Assembly: GCF_036059255.1 (NCBI RefSeq)
Contig: NZ_CP107947.1
Span: forward strand, 5,704,001 to 5,768,000
DNA: 64,000 nucleotides
From: Micromonospora sp. NBC_00389
Lineage (GTDB): Bacteria; Actinomycetota; Actinomycetes; Mycobacteriales; Micromonosporaceae
Direction: 5' to 3'
In this document: in pieces, positions 52,695-60,255 of the stretch
Layout: each line of letters begins with the position of its first letter
Position numbering within the stretch: position 1 is the stretch's first letter
Program-made: the position numbers and the translations under genes
The notes under the pieces: generated by a model
What the model was told of the DNA's origin: nothing
Seen by the model: only the letters and a program-made list of their open reading frames with translations
Database searches by the model: none

Positions 52695-52939
52695 GTTCGG
52701 TGCGGGACGCCGGCGCTGTCAGCCAGCCGCGTAGCGCGACGCGGGTCGGGGGCAGCGGGCAGAATCGTTGCCACGCCGACGTCTCGTCCGGTGTCATCCG
52801 GCACCTCACCCGAAATACGTGACAGCAGATACGAGATACATGCTAGCCGTCCCGGCCGGCCGGATCACCCCCAGCTCTCCCCGATCTCGGGTTCCGGCGG
52901 GTGACCGGCCGGCCCGCAGCAGCGGGCTACGCTCGGCGC
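52695..52939. other. 245-bp gap
   Basis: No gene is supported. An AT-rich patch (AAATACGTGACAGCAGATAC around 52815) is present. It may hold the deletion end of the acyl-CoA dehydrogenase remnant and the promoter of the MocA-like gene (TACGCT at 52928-52933). Confidence 0.4.
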
Positions 52940-53557
52940 ATGGCTACGGCGGGACTGCTCCTCGCGGCCGGCGCCGGCCGCCGGTTCGGCACGCCGAAGG
53001 CCCTCCTGTCCTACCGGGGGCGGCTCCTGGTGGAGCACGCCGCGGCGATCCTCACGGCCGCCGACTGCCGGCCGATCGTGGTGGTGCTCGGCGCGCAGGC
53101 CGACCGGGTCCGCGCCAGCACGCGGCTGCCCAGCGTGGTGCTCAACGACGACTGGACGACGGGCATGGGCTCGTCCCTGCGGGCCGGGCTGTCCGCCCTG
53201 ACGTCCGGCACCGCCGTGGCCGCCGTGGTCACCCTGGTCGACATGCCCGGCCTCACCCCCGAGGCGGTACGCCGGGTGGCCCGTGACGCCACCGCCGACT
53301 CCCTCACGGTGGCCACCTACCAGGACGGTCGCCGCGGACATCCGGTGCTGCTCGGCCGGCACCACTGGGCCGGCGTGGCCTCGGCGGCCACCGGCGACCG
53401 GGGCGCGCGGGACTATCTGCGGGCACAGGGTGACGCGGTGCGGCTGGTCCCCTGTGCGGACGTCGCCGACGACACCGACGTGGACCTGCCCGAACAGGCG
53501 GCCCGCTTCGGTCTCACCGAGGTACGGCGGACGCCCGGCACGCGGGCCCTGGACTAG
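52940..53557 (+). CDS. MocA/MobA-like nucleotidyltransferase
   Basis: A 205-aa NTP-transferase. GLLLAAGAGRRFGTPKALL (4-22) binds the nucleotide phosphates, DMPGLTPEA (about 107) carries the metal-binding Asp, and DVDLPEQAARF closes the fold. Relatives attach CMP or GMP to molybdopterin (MocA/MobA) or act on other cofactors. No other molybdenum genes are nearby, so the substrate is open. TACGCT 6 bases before the ATG suggests a leaderless transcript. Confidence 0.88.
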   Translation: MATAGLLLAAGAGRRFGTPKALLSYRGRLLVEHAAAILTAADCRPIVVVLGAQADRVRASTRLPSVVLNDDWTTGMGSSLRAGLSALTSGTAVAAVVTLVDMPGLTPEAVRRVARDATADSLTVATYQDGRRGHPVLLGRHHWAGVASAATGDRGARDYLRAQGDAVRLVPCADVADDTDVDLPEQAARFGLTEVRRTPGTRALD

Positions 53558-53566
53558 AGTGACGGC

Positions 53567-54028
53567 GTGCTCAGCAGGGTCAACGGTCTGTCACGACACT
53601 TCACTGAGGACACTCTCCGCCACTATCTCCTGGAGCGTTCGGTCCGACAGGACGACGGCTGCCTGATCATCCGTGGATACGGCGCCGAGCGCGGCGTCTA
53701 CCAGAAGGTGGCCGGCCGGGCCTGGGCACACATCGCGGCCTACGCCGCCTTCGTCGGAGGCTACGACCCGACCCTGGACGTCGACCACCTCTGCGACGCC
53801 CCAGACTGCGTCGAGCCCACTCACCTACGTCAGGTCAGTCATGCGGACAACTGCCGTACGCGCGCGCAGGCGCCGACCTGCCGCAACGGGCACGACCGCG
53901 AGGTCGACGAGTCGACGGGGCGGTACCGACGGACGTGTCGCGCCTGCAACCGGGACAGCCAGCGCCGGTGGCGGGAGCGCCAGGCCGCCGAGGTGGCCCA
54001 GGCCCGCGGGGCGTACGTCCGGACCTAG
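53567..54028 (+). CDS. HNH endonuclease-like protein with Cys-rich tail
   Basis: A 153-aa protein. The HNH motif is VDHLCDAPDCVEPTHLRQV (about 72-90), with the metal-binding His in DHLC and the later His/Asn in THLRQVSHADNCR. A second zinc-like cluster follows (CRNGHDREVDESTGRY then CRACNRDS). The layout resembles homing or phage-borne HNH nucleases. The GTG at 53567 overlaps nothing and has TAGAGT 6 bases upstream. The last 34 bases of the gene (AEVAxARGAY codons) are repeated at 55606-55639, which suggests that it has moved or recombined. Confidence 0.88.
   Translation: MLSRVNGLSRHFTEDTLRHYLLERSVRQDDGCLIIRGYGAERGVYQKVAGRAWAHIAAYAAFVGGYDPTLDVDHLCDAPDCVEPTHLRQVSHADNCRTRAQAPTCRNGHDREVDESTGRYRRTCRACNRDSQRRWRERQAAEVAQARGAYVRT
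53984..54017 (+). repeat. First copy of a 34-bp repeat (HNH gene 3' end)
   Basis: Identical to 55606-55639 at 31 of 34 positions and in the same reading frame (AEVAQARGAY / AEVARARGAY). The similarity continues weakly for about 16 bases upstream. Confidence 0.85.
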
Positions 54029-54054
54029 CCACTCCCGCTCCAGGCGGCTGCTGC

Positions 54055-54546
54055 TTATCGTCCCGTGGTGGGGCTACGTGGTGGTACGGGTGTGGCCACG
54101 ACGAAGGAGCTGTGGGTCTGGCCGTGGAGCAGGAACTGGTCGAGTACGGCTTCGAGGTCTTCGATGGCGGGTACGTGAATCTTGAGCAGGAAGCAGTCCT
54201 CGCCGGAAATGCGGTGACACTCGCTGACCTGTGGGGTGCGGGCGGCGAGTTCGGCGATTTTGGGTAGTTGGCCGGGGCCGGGTCGAATGCGCACCCAGGC
54301 GGCGACGGGCAGGCCGATCGCGGCGGGGTCGATGTCGAGGCGGTAGCCGCGGATGACGCCGGCCTGCTCGAGCCGGGCGAGGCGCTCGCGGACGGCGGGT
54401 GCGGACATGCCGACCCGGCGGGCCAGCTCGGCGGCGGTCGCGCGGGGATCGGCGCTCAGCACGTCGAGCAGCCGCCGGTTCGTCGCGTCAAGCAGCGACT
54501 TTCCCTCAAGAAAGCCAGAAGGGCTCTTGCCTTCCCCTAAGGCCAT
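54055..54546 (-). CDS. Lrp/AsnC-family regulator
   Basis: A 163-aa feast/famine regulator. An N-terminal winged helix, DATNRRLLDVLSADPRATAAELARRVGMSAPAVRERLARLEQAGVI, lies at about 19-65, followed by the RAM ligand domain with GYRLDIDPAAIGLPVAAWVRI and VSECHRISGEDCFLLKIHV. The ATG at 54546 follows GGAGGGCAG by 4 bases. Divergent from the EamA exporter (64-base gap), so it probably controls that gene in response to an amino acid, the usual arrangement for such pairs. Confidence 0.93.
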   Translation of the reverse strand: MALGEGKSPSGFLEGKSLLDATNRRLLDVLSADPRATAAELARRVGMSAPAVRERLARLEQAGVIRGYRLDIDPAAIGLPVAAWVRIRPGPGQLPKIAELAARTPQVSECHRISGEDCFLLKIHVPAIEDLEAVLDQFLLHGQTHSSFVVATPVPPRSPTTGR

Positions 54547-54610
54547 ATCTGCTGCCCTCCACTTTCGATCCGGCATGGTCCTGTGCCGTATCTCTTTCGA
54601 GAATAGAGGC

Positions 54611-55558
54611 ATGGCGGAGAACGGCTCGGCTCGTGGCGGTCAGGCGCCGGTGGTACGGCTGGCAGGTCGGGTGCCGCCGCACGCGTACTTCGTGGTCAGC
54701 GCGGTGTTCCACTACCTCGGGCCGGCGCTGGCGGTGCTGCTGTTCGCGCGCATCGACGTGCTCGGGGTGGCGTGGCTGCGGATCGCGACCGCCGCTGCGG
54801 TGTTCGCGTTGTGGCGGCGGCCGTGGCGGCTGTGGCAGCGCCTGGACCGGCCTACCCGGTGGCTGCTGGTCGGGTGGGCGGCCGTGCTGGCGGTGATGAA
54901 CAGCGTGTTCTACCTGGCCATCGACCGGCTCCCGCTGGGCACCGTCGCCGCGATCGAGTTCCTGCCGGTCATCGTGCTGGCCGCGTTCGCCGCCCGGACC
55001 CGCCGCAACATCGCCGCGCTGTGCGCCGCGGTGGGCGGGGTGTATCTGCTCACCGACGTGCGTCTGGTCGCCGAACCGCTGGGCATCGGCTTCGCCGTCG
55101 CCAACGCCGTGCTGTTCGCGCTGTACATCGTGCTCGGGCACCGCGTCGCCCGCAGCCCGCACGTCTCCGGCATCGACGGCCTCGCCCTGTCGATGCTGAT
55201 CGCCGCGGTGATCGCTCTGCCGATCGGCATCGGGCAAGCCGCGTCAGCCTTCCTCGACCCCGTCGCGCTGGCTGCCGCCGCCGGCGTGGGCATCTGTTCG
55301 TCGGTCATCCCGTACGTCAGCGACCAACTCGCCATGGCCCGCCTGCCCCGCGCCACCTACGCCCTGATGGTGTCACTGCTGCCGGCCACGGCCACCGTCA
55401 TCGGCGTCATCGTGCTCACGCAGATCCCCTCCGCCACCGAGATCATCGGCGTGGCGATGGTCGTCGCCGGCGTCGCCGTACACCAAGAACGCCCGTTGGG
55501 GCCGGAGCCGGAGCACTCCGAGCAGCCGAACCCCGTGCCCTCTCAACAGCCCGCCTGA
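54611..55558 (+). CDS. EamA/DMT-family exporter (RhtA-like)
   Basis: A 315-aa membrane protein with ten helices in two five-helix EamA repeats. AWLRIATAAAVFALW, LPLGTVAAIEFLPVIVLAAFAARTR and IPYVSDQLAMARLPRATYALMVSLLPATATVIG are typical of RhtA-like threonine/homoserine or amino acid exporters. The AsnC regulator beside it fits amino acid export. The ATG at 54611 has a weak ribosome site. The 3' end is followed by the second copy of the HNH repeat. Confidence 0.92.
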   Translation: MAENGSARGGQAPVVRLAGRVPPHAYFVVSAVFHYLGPALAVLLFARIDVLGVAWLRIATAAAVFALWRRPWRLWQRLDRPTRWLLVGWAAVLAVMNSVFYLAIDRLPLGTVAAIEFLPVIVLAAFAARTRRNIAALCAAVGGVYLLTDVRLVAEPLGIGFAVANAVLFALYIVLGHRVARSPHVSGIDGLALSMLIAAVIALPIGIGQAASAFLDPVALAAAAGVGICSSVIPYVSDQLAMARLPRATYALMVSLLPATATVIGVIVLTQIPSATEIIGVAMVVAGVAVHQERPLGPEPEHSEQPNPVPSQQPA

Positions 55559-55605
55559 CGCGCCACGACCGCAAGCTCGACGACGCCGTTGGCGTGAGCG
55601 CGCCG

Positions 55606-55639
55606 CCCGCCGAGGTGGCCCGGGCGCGCGGGGCGTACG
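55606..55639 (+). repeat. Second copy of the 34-bp repeat
   Basis: Followed by GGGAAATAG, so the frame ends with AEVARARGAYGK and a stop, like the end of a second HNH gene that has lost the rest. Together the copies bracket the AsnC-EamA pair. Confidence 0.8.
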
Positions 55640-55683
55640 GGAAATAGGCCGTGTCCCGGGGAGCCGCCCCTAGCATGATCTTC

Positions 55684-56094
55684 ATGGACATCACCATTCA
55701 CACGAGCTTCCTTCCGCATGTCGACCCGGACGCCTCCCTGGCCTTCTACCGCGACGCCCTCGGCTTCGAGGTCCGCAGCGACGTCGGACAGGGCACGATG
55801 CGGTGGATCACGGTCGGCCCCGTCGACCAGCCCGGCACGTCCATCCTCCTGGCGCCACCGGCCGCCGACCCCGGCGTCACCGACGACGAGCGCCAGACCA
55901 TCACCCAGATGATGGCCAAGGGCACCTACGGCTGGATCCTGCTGGCCACCCGGGACCTCGACGGTACGTTCGAGAAGGTGCAGGCCAGCGACGCCGAGGT
56001 CGTCCAGGAGCCGACCGAGCAGCCGTACGGCATCCGCGACTGCGCCTTCCGCGATCCCGCCGGCAACCTGGTCCGCATCCAGGAGCTTCGCTGA
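55684..56094 (+). CDS. VOC family protein
   Basis: A 136-aa glyoxalase-like protein: ITIHTSFLPHVDPDASLAFYRDALGFEV at the N-terminus, MRWITVGPV, YGWILLATRDLDGTFEKVQAS and YGIRDCAFRDPAGNLVRIQEL at the C-terminus. The usual His/Glu metal ligands are partly present (H at 7, E in RIQEL). TAGCAT at 55671-55676 lies 7 bases before the ATG, so it is probably leaderless. The promoter region is a near-copy of the one before the next gene. Confidence 0.88.
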   Translation: MDITIHTSFLPHVDPDASLAFYRDALGFEVRSDVGQGTMRWITVGPVDQPGTSILLAPPAADPGVTDDERQTITQMMAKGTYGWILLATRDLDGTFEKVQASDAEVVQEPTEQPYGIRDCAFRDPAGNLVRIQELR

Positions 56095-56169
56095 GCGGTC
56101 CCGTCGCGGCCCAAGACCGGTCAGGAATCAAGAAGCACCGGTCGCCGAGCCGCACCTAGCGTGATGGGC

Positions 56170-56796
56170 ATGACAAACATCGAATCCGTCACCCTCGACG
56201 TGGCCGACCCCACGGCCGCCAACCGCTTCTACACCACTGCCTTCGGTCTGGACACGCAGATACGCCTGCGGGCCTCGGAGGCGCCGACGACCGGCTTCCG
56301 GGGGTTCACGCTGGCGCTCACGGTGTCCCAGCCGGCCACCGTCAACGGCCTCATCGGCGCTGCCCTGGACGCCGGTGCCACCTCGCTGAAGCCTGCCGCG
56401 AAGTCGCTCTGGGGCTACGGCGGTGTCGTACAGGCCCCCGACGGCACGATCTGGAAGGTCGCGACCTCGGCGAAGAAGGACACCGGCCCGGACACCCGGC
56501 AGATCGACGAGATGGTGCTCCTGCTGGGAGTGGCGGACGTGGCCGCGAGCAAGCGGTTCTACGTCGAGCGCGGCCTTACCGTGGCCAAGAGCTTTGCCCG
56601 CATGTACGTCGAGTTCGCCGCTGGGTCGAGTCCGGTCAAGCTGGCGTTGTACCGGCGCCGCGCCCTTGCCAAGGACCTCGGCGTAGCTCCCGACGGCACC
56701 GGATCGCACCGGCTCATGATCGGCGGCAGTGCCGGGCACTTCACCGACCCGGACGGATTCGCGTGGGAGGCCGCGTCGCTGGCCACCACGCCCTGA
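56170..56796 (+). CDS. VOC family protein with two glyoxalase domains
   Basis: A 208-aa protein with two consecutive VOC modules: residues 1-105 (ESVTLDVADPTAANRFYTTAFGLDTQIRL, VVQAPDGTIWKVATS) and 115-208 (MVLLLGVADVAASKRFYVERGLTVAKSFARMYVEF, HFTDPDGFAWEAASL). Such pairs often form one pseudo-dimer and bind or modify a small antibiotic or aldehyde. Alternative starts at 56161 and 56164 exist; 56170 fits TAGCGT at 56157-56162 seven bases upstream. Confidence 0.88.
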   Translation: MTNIESVTLDVADPTAANRFYTTAFGLDTQIRLRASEAPTTGFRGFTLALTVSQPATVNGLIGAALDAGATSLKPAAKSLWGYGGVVQAPDGTIWKVATSAKKDTGPDTRQIDEMVLLLGVADVAASKRFYVERGLTVAKSFARMYVEFAAGSSPVKLALYRRRALAKDLGVAPDGTGSHRLMIGGSAGHFTDPDGFAWEAASLATTP

Positions 56797-56851
56797 TGTG
56801 TCACTGCTGTCTGCCGATCACGAGATCGCCGCACGAGTGAATGGAGAAAGC

Positions 56852-57307
56852 ATGACGGGCGCGCCGCCGCGTGGCTTTGCGGAGAGACTGCGGGACACCC
56901 GCGCGAAACTGGAGAGCGAGGTCGATCTCTGGGTCGCGACGTCGGGCTCCCCGGGCGGCGTCCACCTCATTCCGCTGTCGTACCTCTGGGACGGGACCGC
57001 GTTCCTCATTTCGACGCCGCGCACCTCGGTCACCAGCCGCAACCTGCTGGCGGATGGCCGGGTGCGACTCAGCCTGGGGCCGACGCGCGACGTCGTCATC
57101 GTCGACGGCACCGCCGAGCCGGTGGACATCGCCGACCTCGACCCGGACCTGGGCGACGCGTTCGCCACCAGGACCGGTTTCGACCCACGCGAATCCGACG
57201 AGCCCTACCAGCACTTCCTGATCCGGCCGCGGCGCATCCAGGCCTGGCGGGAGGCGAACGAGTTGCAGGGACGAGTCCTCCTGCGCGACGGCCGCTGGCT
57301 CGGCTGA
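56852..57307 (+). CDS. Pyridoxamine 5'-phosphate oxidase family protein
   Basis: A 151-aa split-barrel flavin protein. LWVATSGSPGGVHLIPLSYLWDGTAFLISTPRTSVTSRNLLADGRVRLSL (residues 26-75) is typical of PPOX/F420-binding oxidoreductase-like proteins of actinomycetes. The FMN or F420 is held between the strand pairs. The ATG at 56852 follows GGAGAAAG. It lies 55 bases after the two-domain VOC gene, so they probably belong to one unit. Confidence 0.88.
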   Translation: MTGAPPRGFAERLRDTRAKLESEVDLWVATSGSPGGVHLIPLSYLWDGTAFLISTPRTSVTSRNLLADGRVRLSLGPTRDVVIVDGTAEPVDIADLDPDLGDAFATRTGFDPRESDEPYQHFLIRPRRIQAWREANELQGRVLLRDGRWLG

Positions 57308-57390
57308 CCCAGCGCGGTTGGTTCACCGTCCAGTCCGGCCGACCGGGTGGCCTCAGGGTGATCGGCCCGACTCAACCTCTGCCGACAATG

Positions 57391-57780
57391 TCATCCGGCG
57401 GCGGCCAGCCCGACGAGGTGACCTTCGGGGTCGGTGAAGAAGCCGACCACCAACGTGTCGGCGGGGTTGCGGTGCGGCCCCGACACGCGAATGCCGCCGA
57501 GACTTTCCGCTTGCTGCAGCGCCGCCTCCACGTCGGACACGCCGACGTAGAACAACGTCCGGTGCGGGTAACCCGCGCCGCCGCCGACGCCGCCCGGGAT
57601 CCCGGCACCGCCGTCGGTGCTGGTTTCCGGGTGGACGAACCCGTAGTTGCCCGGTGCCGAGACCGCCTCGGCGGCGGCGTCCCCGATGTCGAACTGCCAG
57701 CCGAACAGCTCACCGTAGTAGTTGCGCAACCGCTGCGGATCCGTCCCGATGATCTCGAAGTGCATCACTGGCCGTCCCAT
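57391..57780 (-). CDS. VOC family protein
   Basis: A 129-aa protein: VMHFEIIGTDPQRLRNYYGELFGWQFDI, NYGFVHPETSTDGGAGIPGGVGG and VVGFFTDPEGHLVGLAAAG. The His/Glu ligand positions of glyoxalase I (H near 8, E near 10) and the last Asp-Pro-Glu-Gly-His turn are well conserved. It may be catalytic or bind a flavin-like ligand. The ATG at 57780 follows AAGGAG (10 bases). It is divergent from the HxlR regulator at 57966, which is the likely controller. Confidence 0.9.
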   Translation of the reverse strand: MGRPVMHFEIIGTDPQRLRNYYGELFGWQFDIGDAAAEAVSAPGNYGFVHPETSTDGGAGIPGGVGGGAGYPHRTLFYVGVSDVEAALQQAESLGGIRVSGPHRNPADTLVVGFFTDPEGHLVGLAAAG

Positions 57781-57898
57781 GGACGTGCTCCTTTCCTGCG
57801 CCGCAGCGCCCGACTGCTTCGGCCCTCGCGGCAAGTCGTCGTGGCCCGTGCGGGCCGTCCGGTGCGTGAGCCCTGCCTGTCGGGACCGTAACGCTCAT

Positions 57899-57940
57899 GG
57901 TTGCAAAAAACAACTGGGTGGTAGCGTTTAACATGCAACC
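57899..57940. promoter_or_regulatory. Inverted repeat upstream of the HxlR gene
   Basis: GGTTGCA (57899) and TGCAACC (57934) face each other with 28 bases between, in an AT-rich stretch that also holds TAGCGT (57922-57927) as a possible -10 box. It is a candidate HxlR operator between the VOC and hxlR genes. Confidence 0.6.
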
Positions 57941-57965
57941 CGGATCAAGGTCAGGAGGAGGCCGC

Positions 57966-58607
57966 ATGCCGACCAGTCGTACCTACGGCGACGCCTGCGG
58001 CATCGCCCGCGCCCTCGACGTCGTCGGAGAGCGGTGGGCGCTGCTCGTCGTCCGTGAGCTCCTTCTCGGGCGGCAGCGCTTCTCGGACCTGCGCCGGTCA
58101 CTGCCGGGGGCCAGCTCCAACATGCTCACTGACCGACTGCGCGAGTTGGAGAGCCGCGATGTGGTGCACCGGCGCCGACTGCCGCCCCCCGCGGCCTCGG
58201 TGGTGTACGAACTCACCGAGTCCGGACGCGAGCTGGAACCGATCGTGCTGGCCCTCGGCGGCTGGGGCCTACGCATCCCCCTACCCGCGGCTCCGGTCCA
58301 CCTGAGTGCCACCTCGGTGCTGCTCTTCCTGCGCGGTTCATTGCACCCGAATCCCCAGGCACCGCCGGCCACCTACCGTTTCGAGCTCGACGACCGGGTG
58401 TGGACTGTCCGCACCCAGGACGGGCAGGTCCACATCGAGCCCGGCGAGCCGGCCCAGTCGCAAGCCTGCCTGCGCACCGATCCGACGACGCTCAATGCCC
58501 TCCTCGATGGCTCCATCACCCTGGCCACCGCACTCACCTCCGGCACAGCCGTCATCAGCGGCGACGAAGCCATGCTCGGTCAACTCTTGCAGCCCGGTAA
58601 TCCCTGA
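57966..58607 (+). CDS. HxlR-family regulator with SCP2-like C-terminus
   Basis: A 213-aa winged-helix protein. GDACGIARALDVVGERWALLVVRELLLGRQRFSDLRRSLPGASSNMLTDRLRELE (residues 8-62) is the HxlR domain; its Cys at about 11 is at a position where relatives sense aldehydes or oxidants. The C-terminal 85 residues resemble a sterol-carrier-like (SCP2) fold with LRTDPTTLNALLDGSITLATAL. The ATG at 57966 follows AGGAGGAGG. It is divergent from a VOC gene and probably regulates it. Confidence 0.9.
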   Translation: MPTSRTYGDACGIARALDVVGERWALLVVRELLLGRQRFSDLRRSLPGASSNMLTDRLRELESRDVVHRRRLPPPAASVVYELTESGRELEPIVLALGGWGLRIPLPAAPVHLSATSVLLFLRGSLHPNPQAPPATYRFELDDRVWTVRTQDGQVHIEPGEPAQSQACLRTDPTTLNALLDGSITLATALTSGTAVISGDEAMLGQLLQPGNP

Positions 58608-58681
58608 GCCGATCGGCCATCGACGTCATCGGTTGTTCGGCAGAATGTGGCGGCGACACAAGCGATCCGTAGGAGACCGAC

Positions 58682-59275
58682 ATGCGGAAATTGATCGCAG
58701 ACGAATGGATGACCCTCGACGGGGTCGTCCAGGCCCCCGGCTACGACGGGGAGGACAGCGACGGCGGCTTCCAGCACGGCGGCTGGCACATGCCCCACAT
58801 GGACGACATCACGACGAACTGGGTCACCAAGACCACGGTCGAGACCGGTGCTTTCCTGTTCGGCCGCCGCACGTACGAGATCTTCGCGTCGTTCTGGCCG
58901 ACCGCTCCCGCCGAACTCGCCACGCTCGCCGAGGCGCTCAACAACCGGCCGAAATACGTCGCCTCGACGACGCTCACCGAACCGCTCGCGTGGCAGAACT
59001 CCACAGTCCTTCAGGGCGACATCGCCAAGGCCGTGGCGTCGCTGAAGCAGGAAGACGGCGGCGCCCTGCACGTCGTCGGCAGCTCCCAGATGACCAGATC
59101 TCTCATCGAGCACAACCTCGTTGACGAGCTCCGCATCTTCATCGAGCCGGTCCTCGTCGGCGGCGGCAAGCGCATCTTCCCCAAGGACGGCACCCTCCGG
59201 CGGCTGCGGCTCACCGGGAGCCAGGTGACGACCACTGGCGTCATCATCGCGACCTACACCACAGCCGAGTCCTGA
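58682..59275 (+). CDS. Dihydrofolate reductase-like (RibD C-terminal domain) protein
   Basis: A 197-aa protein of the RibD/DHFR-like superfamily: RKLIADEWMTLDGVVQAPG at the start, FLFGRRTYEIFASFWP (about 59-74), LHVVGSSQMTRSLIEHNLVDELRIFIEPVLVGGGKRIF (about 123-160). It would bind NADPH and reduce a small heterocycle, but it is not a true DHFR or riboflavin enzyme by sequence. ATG 58682 follows AGGAG by 6 bases. It lies 74 bases after the HxlR gene on the same strand. Confidence 0.92.
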   Translation: MRKLIADEWMTLDGVVQAPGYDGEDSDGGFQHGGWHMPHMDDITTNWVTKTTVETGAFLFGRRTYEIFASFWPTAPAELATLAEALNNRPKYVASTTLTEPLAWQNSTVLQGDIAKAVASLKQEDGGALHVVGSSQMTRSLIEHNLVDELRIFIEPVLVGGGKRIFPKDGTLRRLRLTGSQVTTTGVIIATYTTAES

Positions 59276-59390
59276 CGCTCCGCACACGAGGGACGCACCT
59301 GCGTCTACCTGGCCGAGGCGGCGATCTGGGGTGTCCGCGCGGATACGATCCATGCCACCGTCGCGAGTTGAGCCGGTGAAGGAGCCGCCG

Positions 59391-59852
59391 ATGATCTCCG
59401 ATCCAACGCTCGTCCGCATCGGCCAGGGGGTGGAGCTGCACCATGGTCGAGGCCAGCGTGAGGCCGCTCGCCACTTGTTTGCGCAGATCTGGGATGAGAT
59501 CAACGGGGAGCAGGGGGATCCGTTGCACGTTTGCGTCCTTGCGCACGCGATGGCTGACGTGCAGGACGATGTCCACGAGGAGTTGGTTTGGGACCAACGA
59601 GCGCTGACGGCGGCCGACCAGCTCACGGAAGTTCGGGTGGCAGAGGCCGGGGTGATGCTGCCCGTGGCTGGTTTGTATCCGTCATTGCACCTCAACCTGG
59701 GTGAGTGCTACCGCAAGCTCGGCGACCTCGGCCGTGCCCGGGAGCACCTCCAGCTCGCGCAGACTGGGATCGGCGCGCTTGGCGATGACGAGTACGCGCA
59801 GCTGATCAGGGGCGGACTGGATCGGCTGACGCAGCTGCTGACTTCCAAGTAA
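59391..59852 (+). CDS. Tetratricopeptide-like helical protein (153 aa)
   Basis: A small helical protein in which VELHHGRGQREAARHLFAQIWDEI and SLHLNLGECYRKLGDLGRAREHLQLAQTGIG (residues 104-134) are TPR-type helix pairs. Homologues occur in many actinomycetes as stand-alone TPR proteins without a known role. AAGGAG lies 6 bases before the ATG at 59391. No partner is obvious; the next 400 bases are empty. Confidence 0.78.
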   Translation: MISDPTLVRIGQGVELHHGRGQREAARHLFAQIWDEINGEQGDPLHVCVLAHAMADVQDDVHEELVWDQRALTAADQLTEVRVAEAGVMLPVAGLYPSLHLNLGECYRKLGDLGRAREHLQLAQTGIGALGDDEYAQLIRGGLDRLTQLLTSK

Positions 59853-60255
59853 CCGTTCGCTGCCGCCAGAGACGACCCGGCAACCAGCGGCGTTCGTGGG
59901 CGCAGAGCGAAGTCCCGGGTGCCGGACCAATCCGACCAGCGACATCGTGGACGGTGGGCAGGAGCGCTCGCTGAGTTGATCGGGGTCAGGCCTGCGGCGC
60001 TTCAGTCGACAGGTACTTCCTCCAGCGTGTTCAGCGTCCGACGCTGGACCAAGTCGGCTCCGCGTTTGCCTCGCGGTGTGTTGGATGGCTTGAGGTCATG
60101 ACGGGGTCCTCCTTCGTCGCTACAGGGATCAGGCCGCGTGCCGACCGTTGGCGGTCGGAAGACGACCTCATCCGGTGCATGGTGGCATCGGTCCCGGAGT
60201 GGGGTCCTGGGCATGGTCATCCCCATGCCCAGGACCGGCGCCGCGAGTTCGGCGC
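59853..60255. other. 403-bp gap with a small candidate ORF
   Basis: No gene longer than 30 codons is supported. It contains the small minus-strand frame at 60031-60099, and the flank of the fusion gene. Sequence around 60001-60100 might be a gene relic. Confidence 0.4.
60031..60099 (-). CDS. Candidate 22-residue small ORF with perfect ribosome site
   Basis: AAGGAGGA at 60114-60107 lies 7 bases before ATG 60099; the frame gives 22 residues and stops with TGA at 60031. Another frame (LKPSNTPRGKRGADLVQRRT) runs to 60002 through the same region, so a frameshifted gene relic is equally possible. It is not near a larger gene on its strand, so a leader-peptide role is unlikely. Confidence 0.35.
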   Translation of the reverse strand: MTSSHPTHREANAEPTWSSVGR

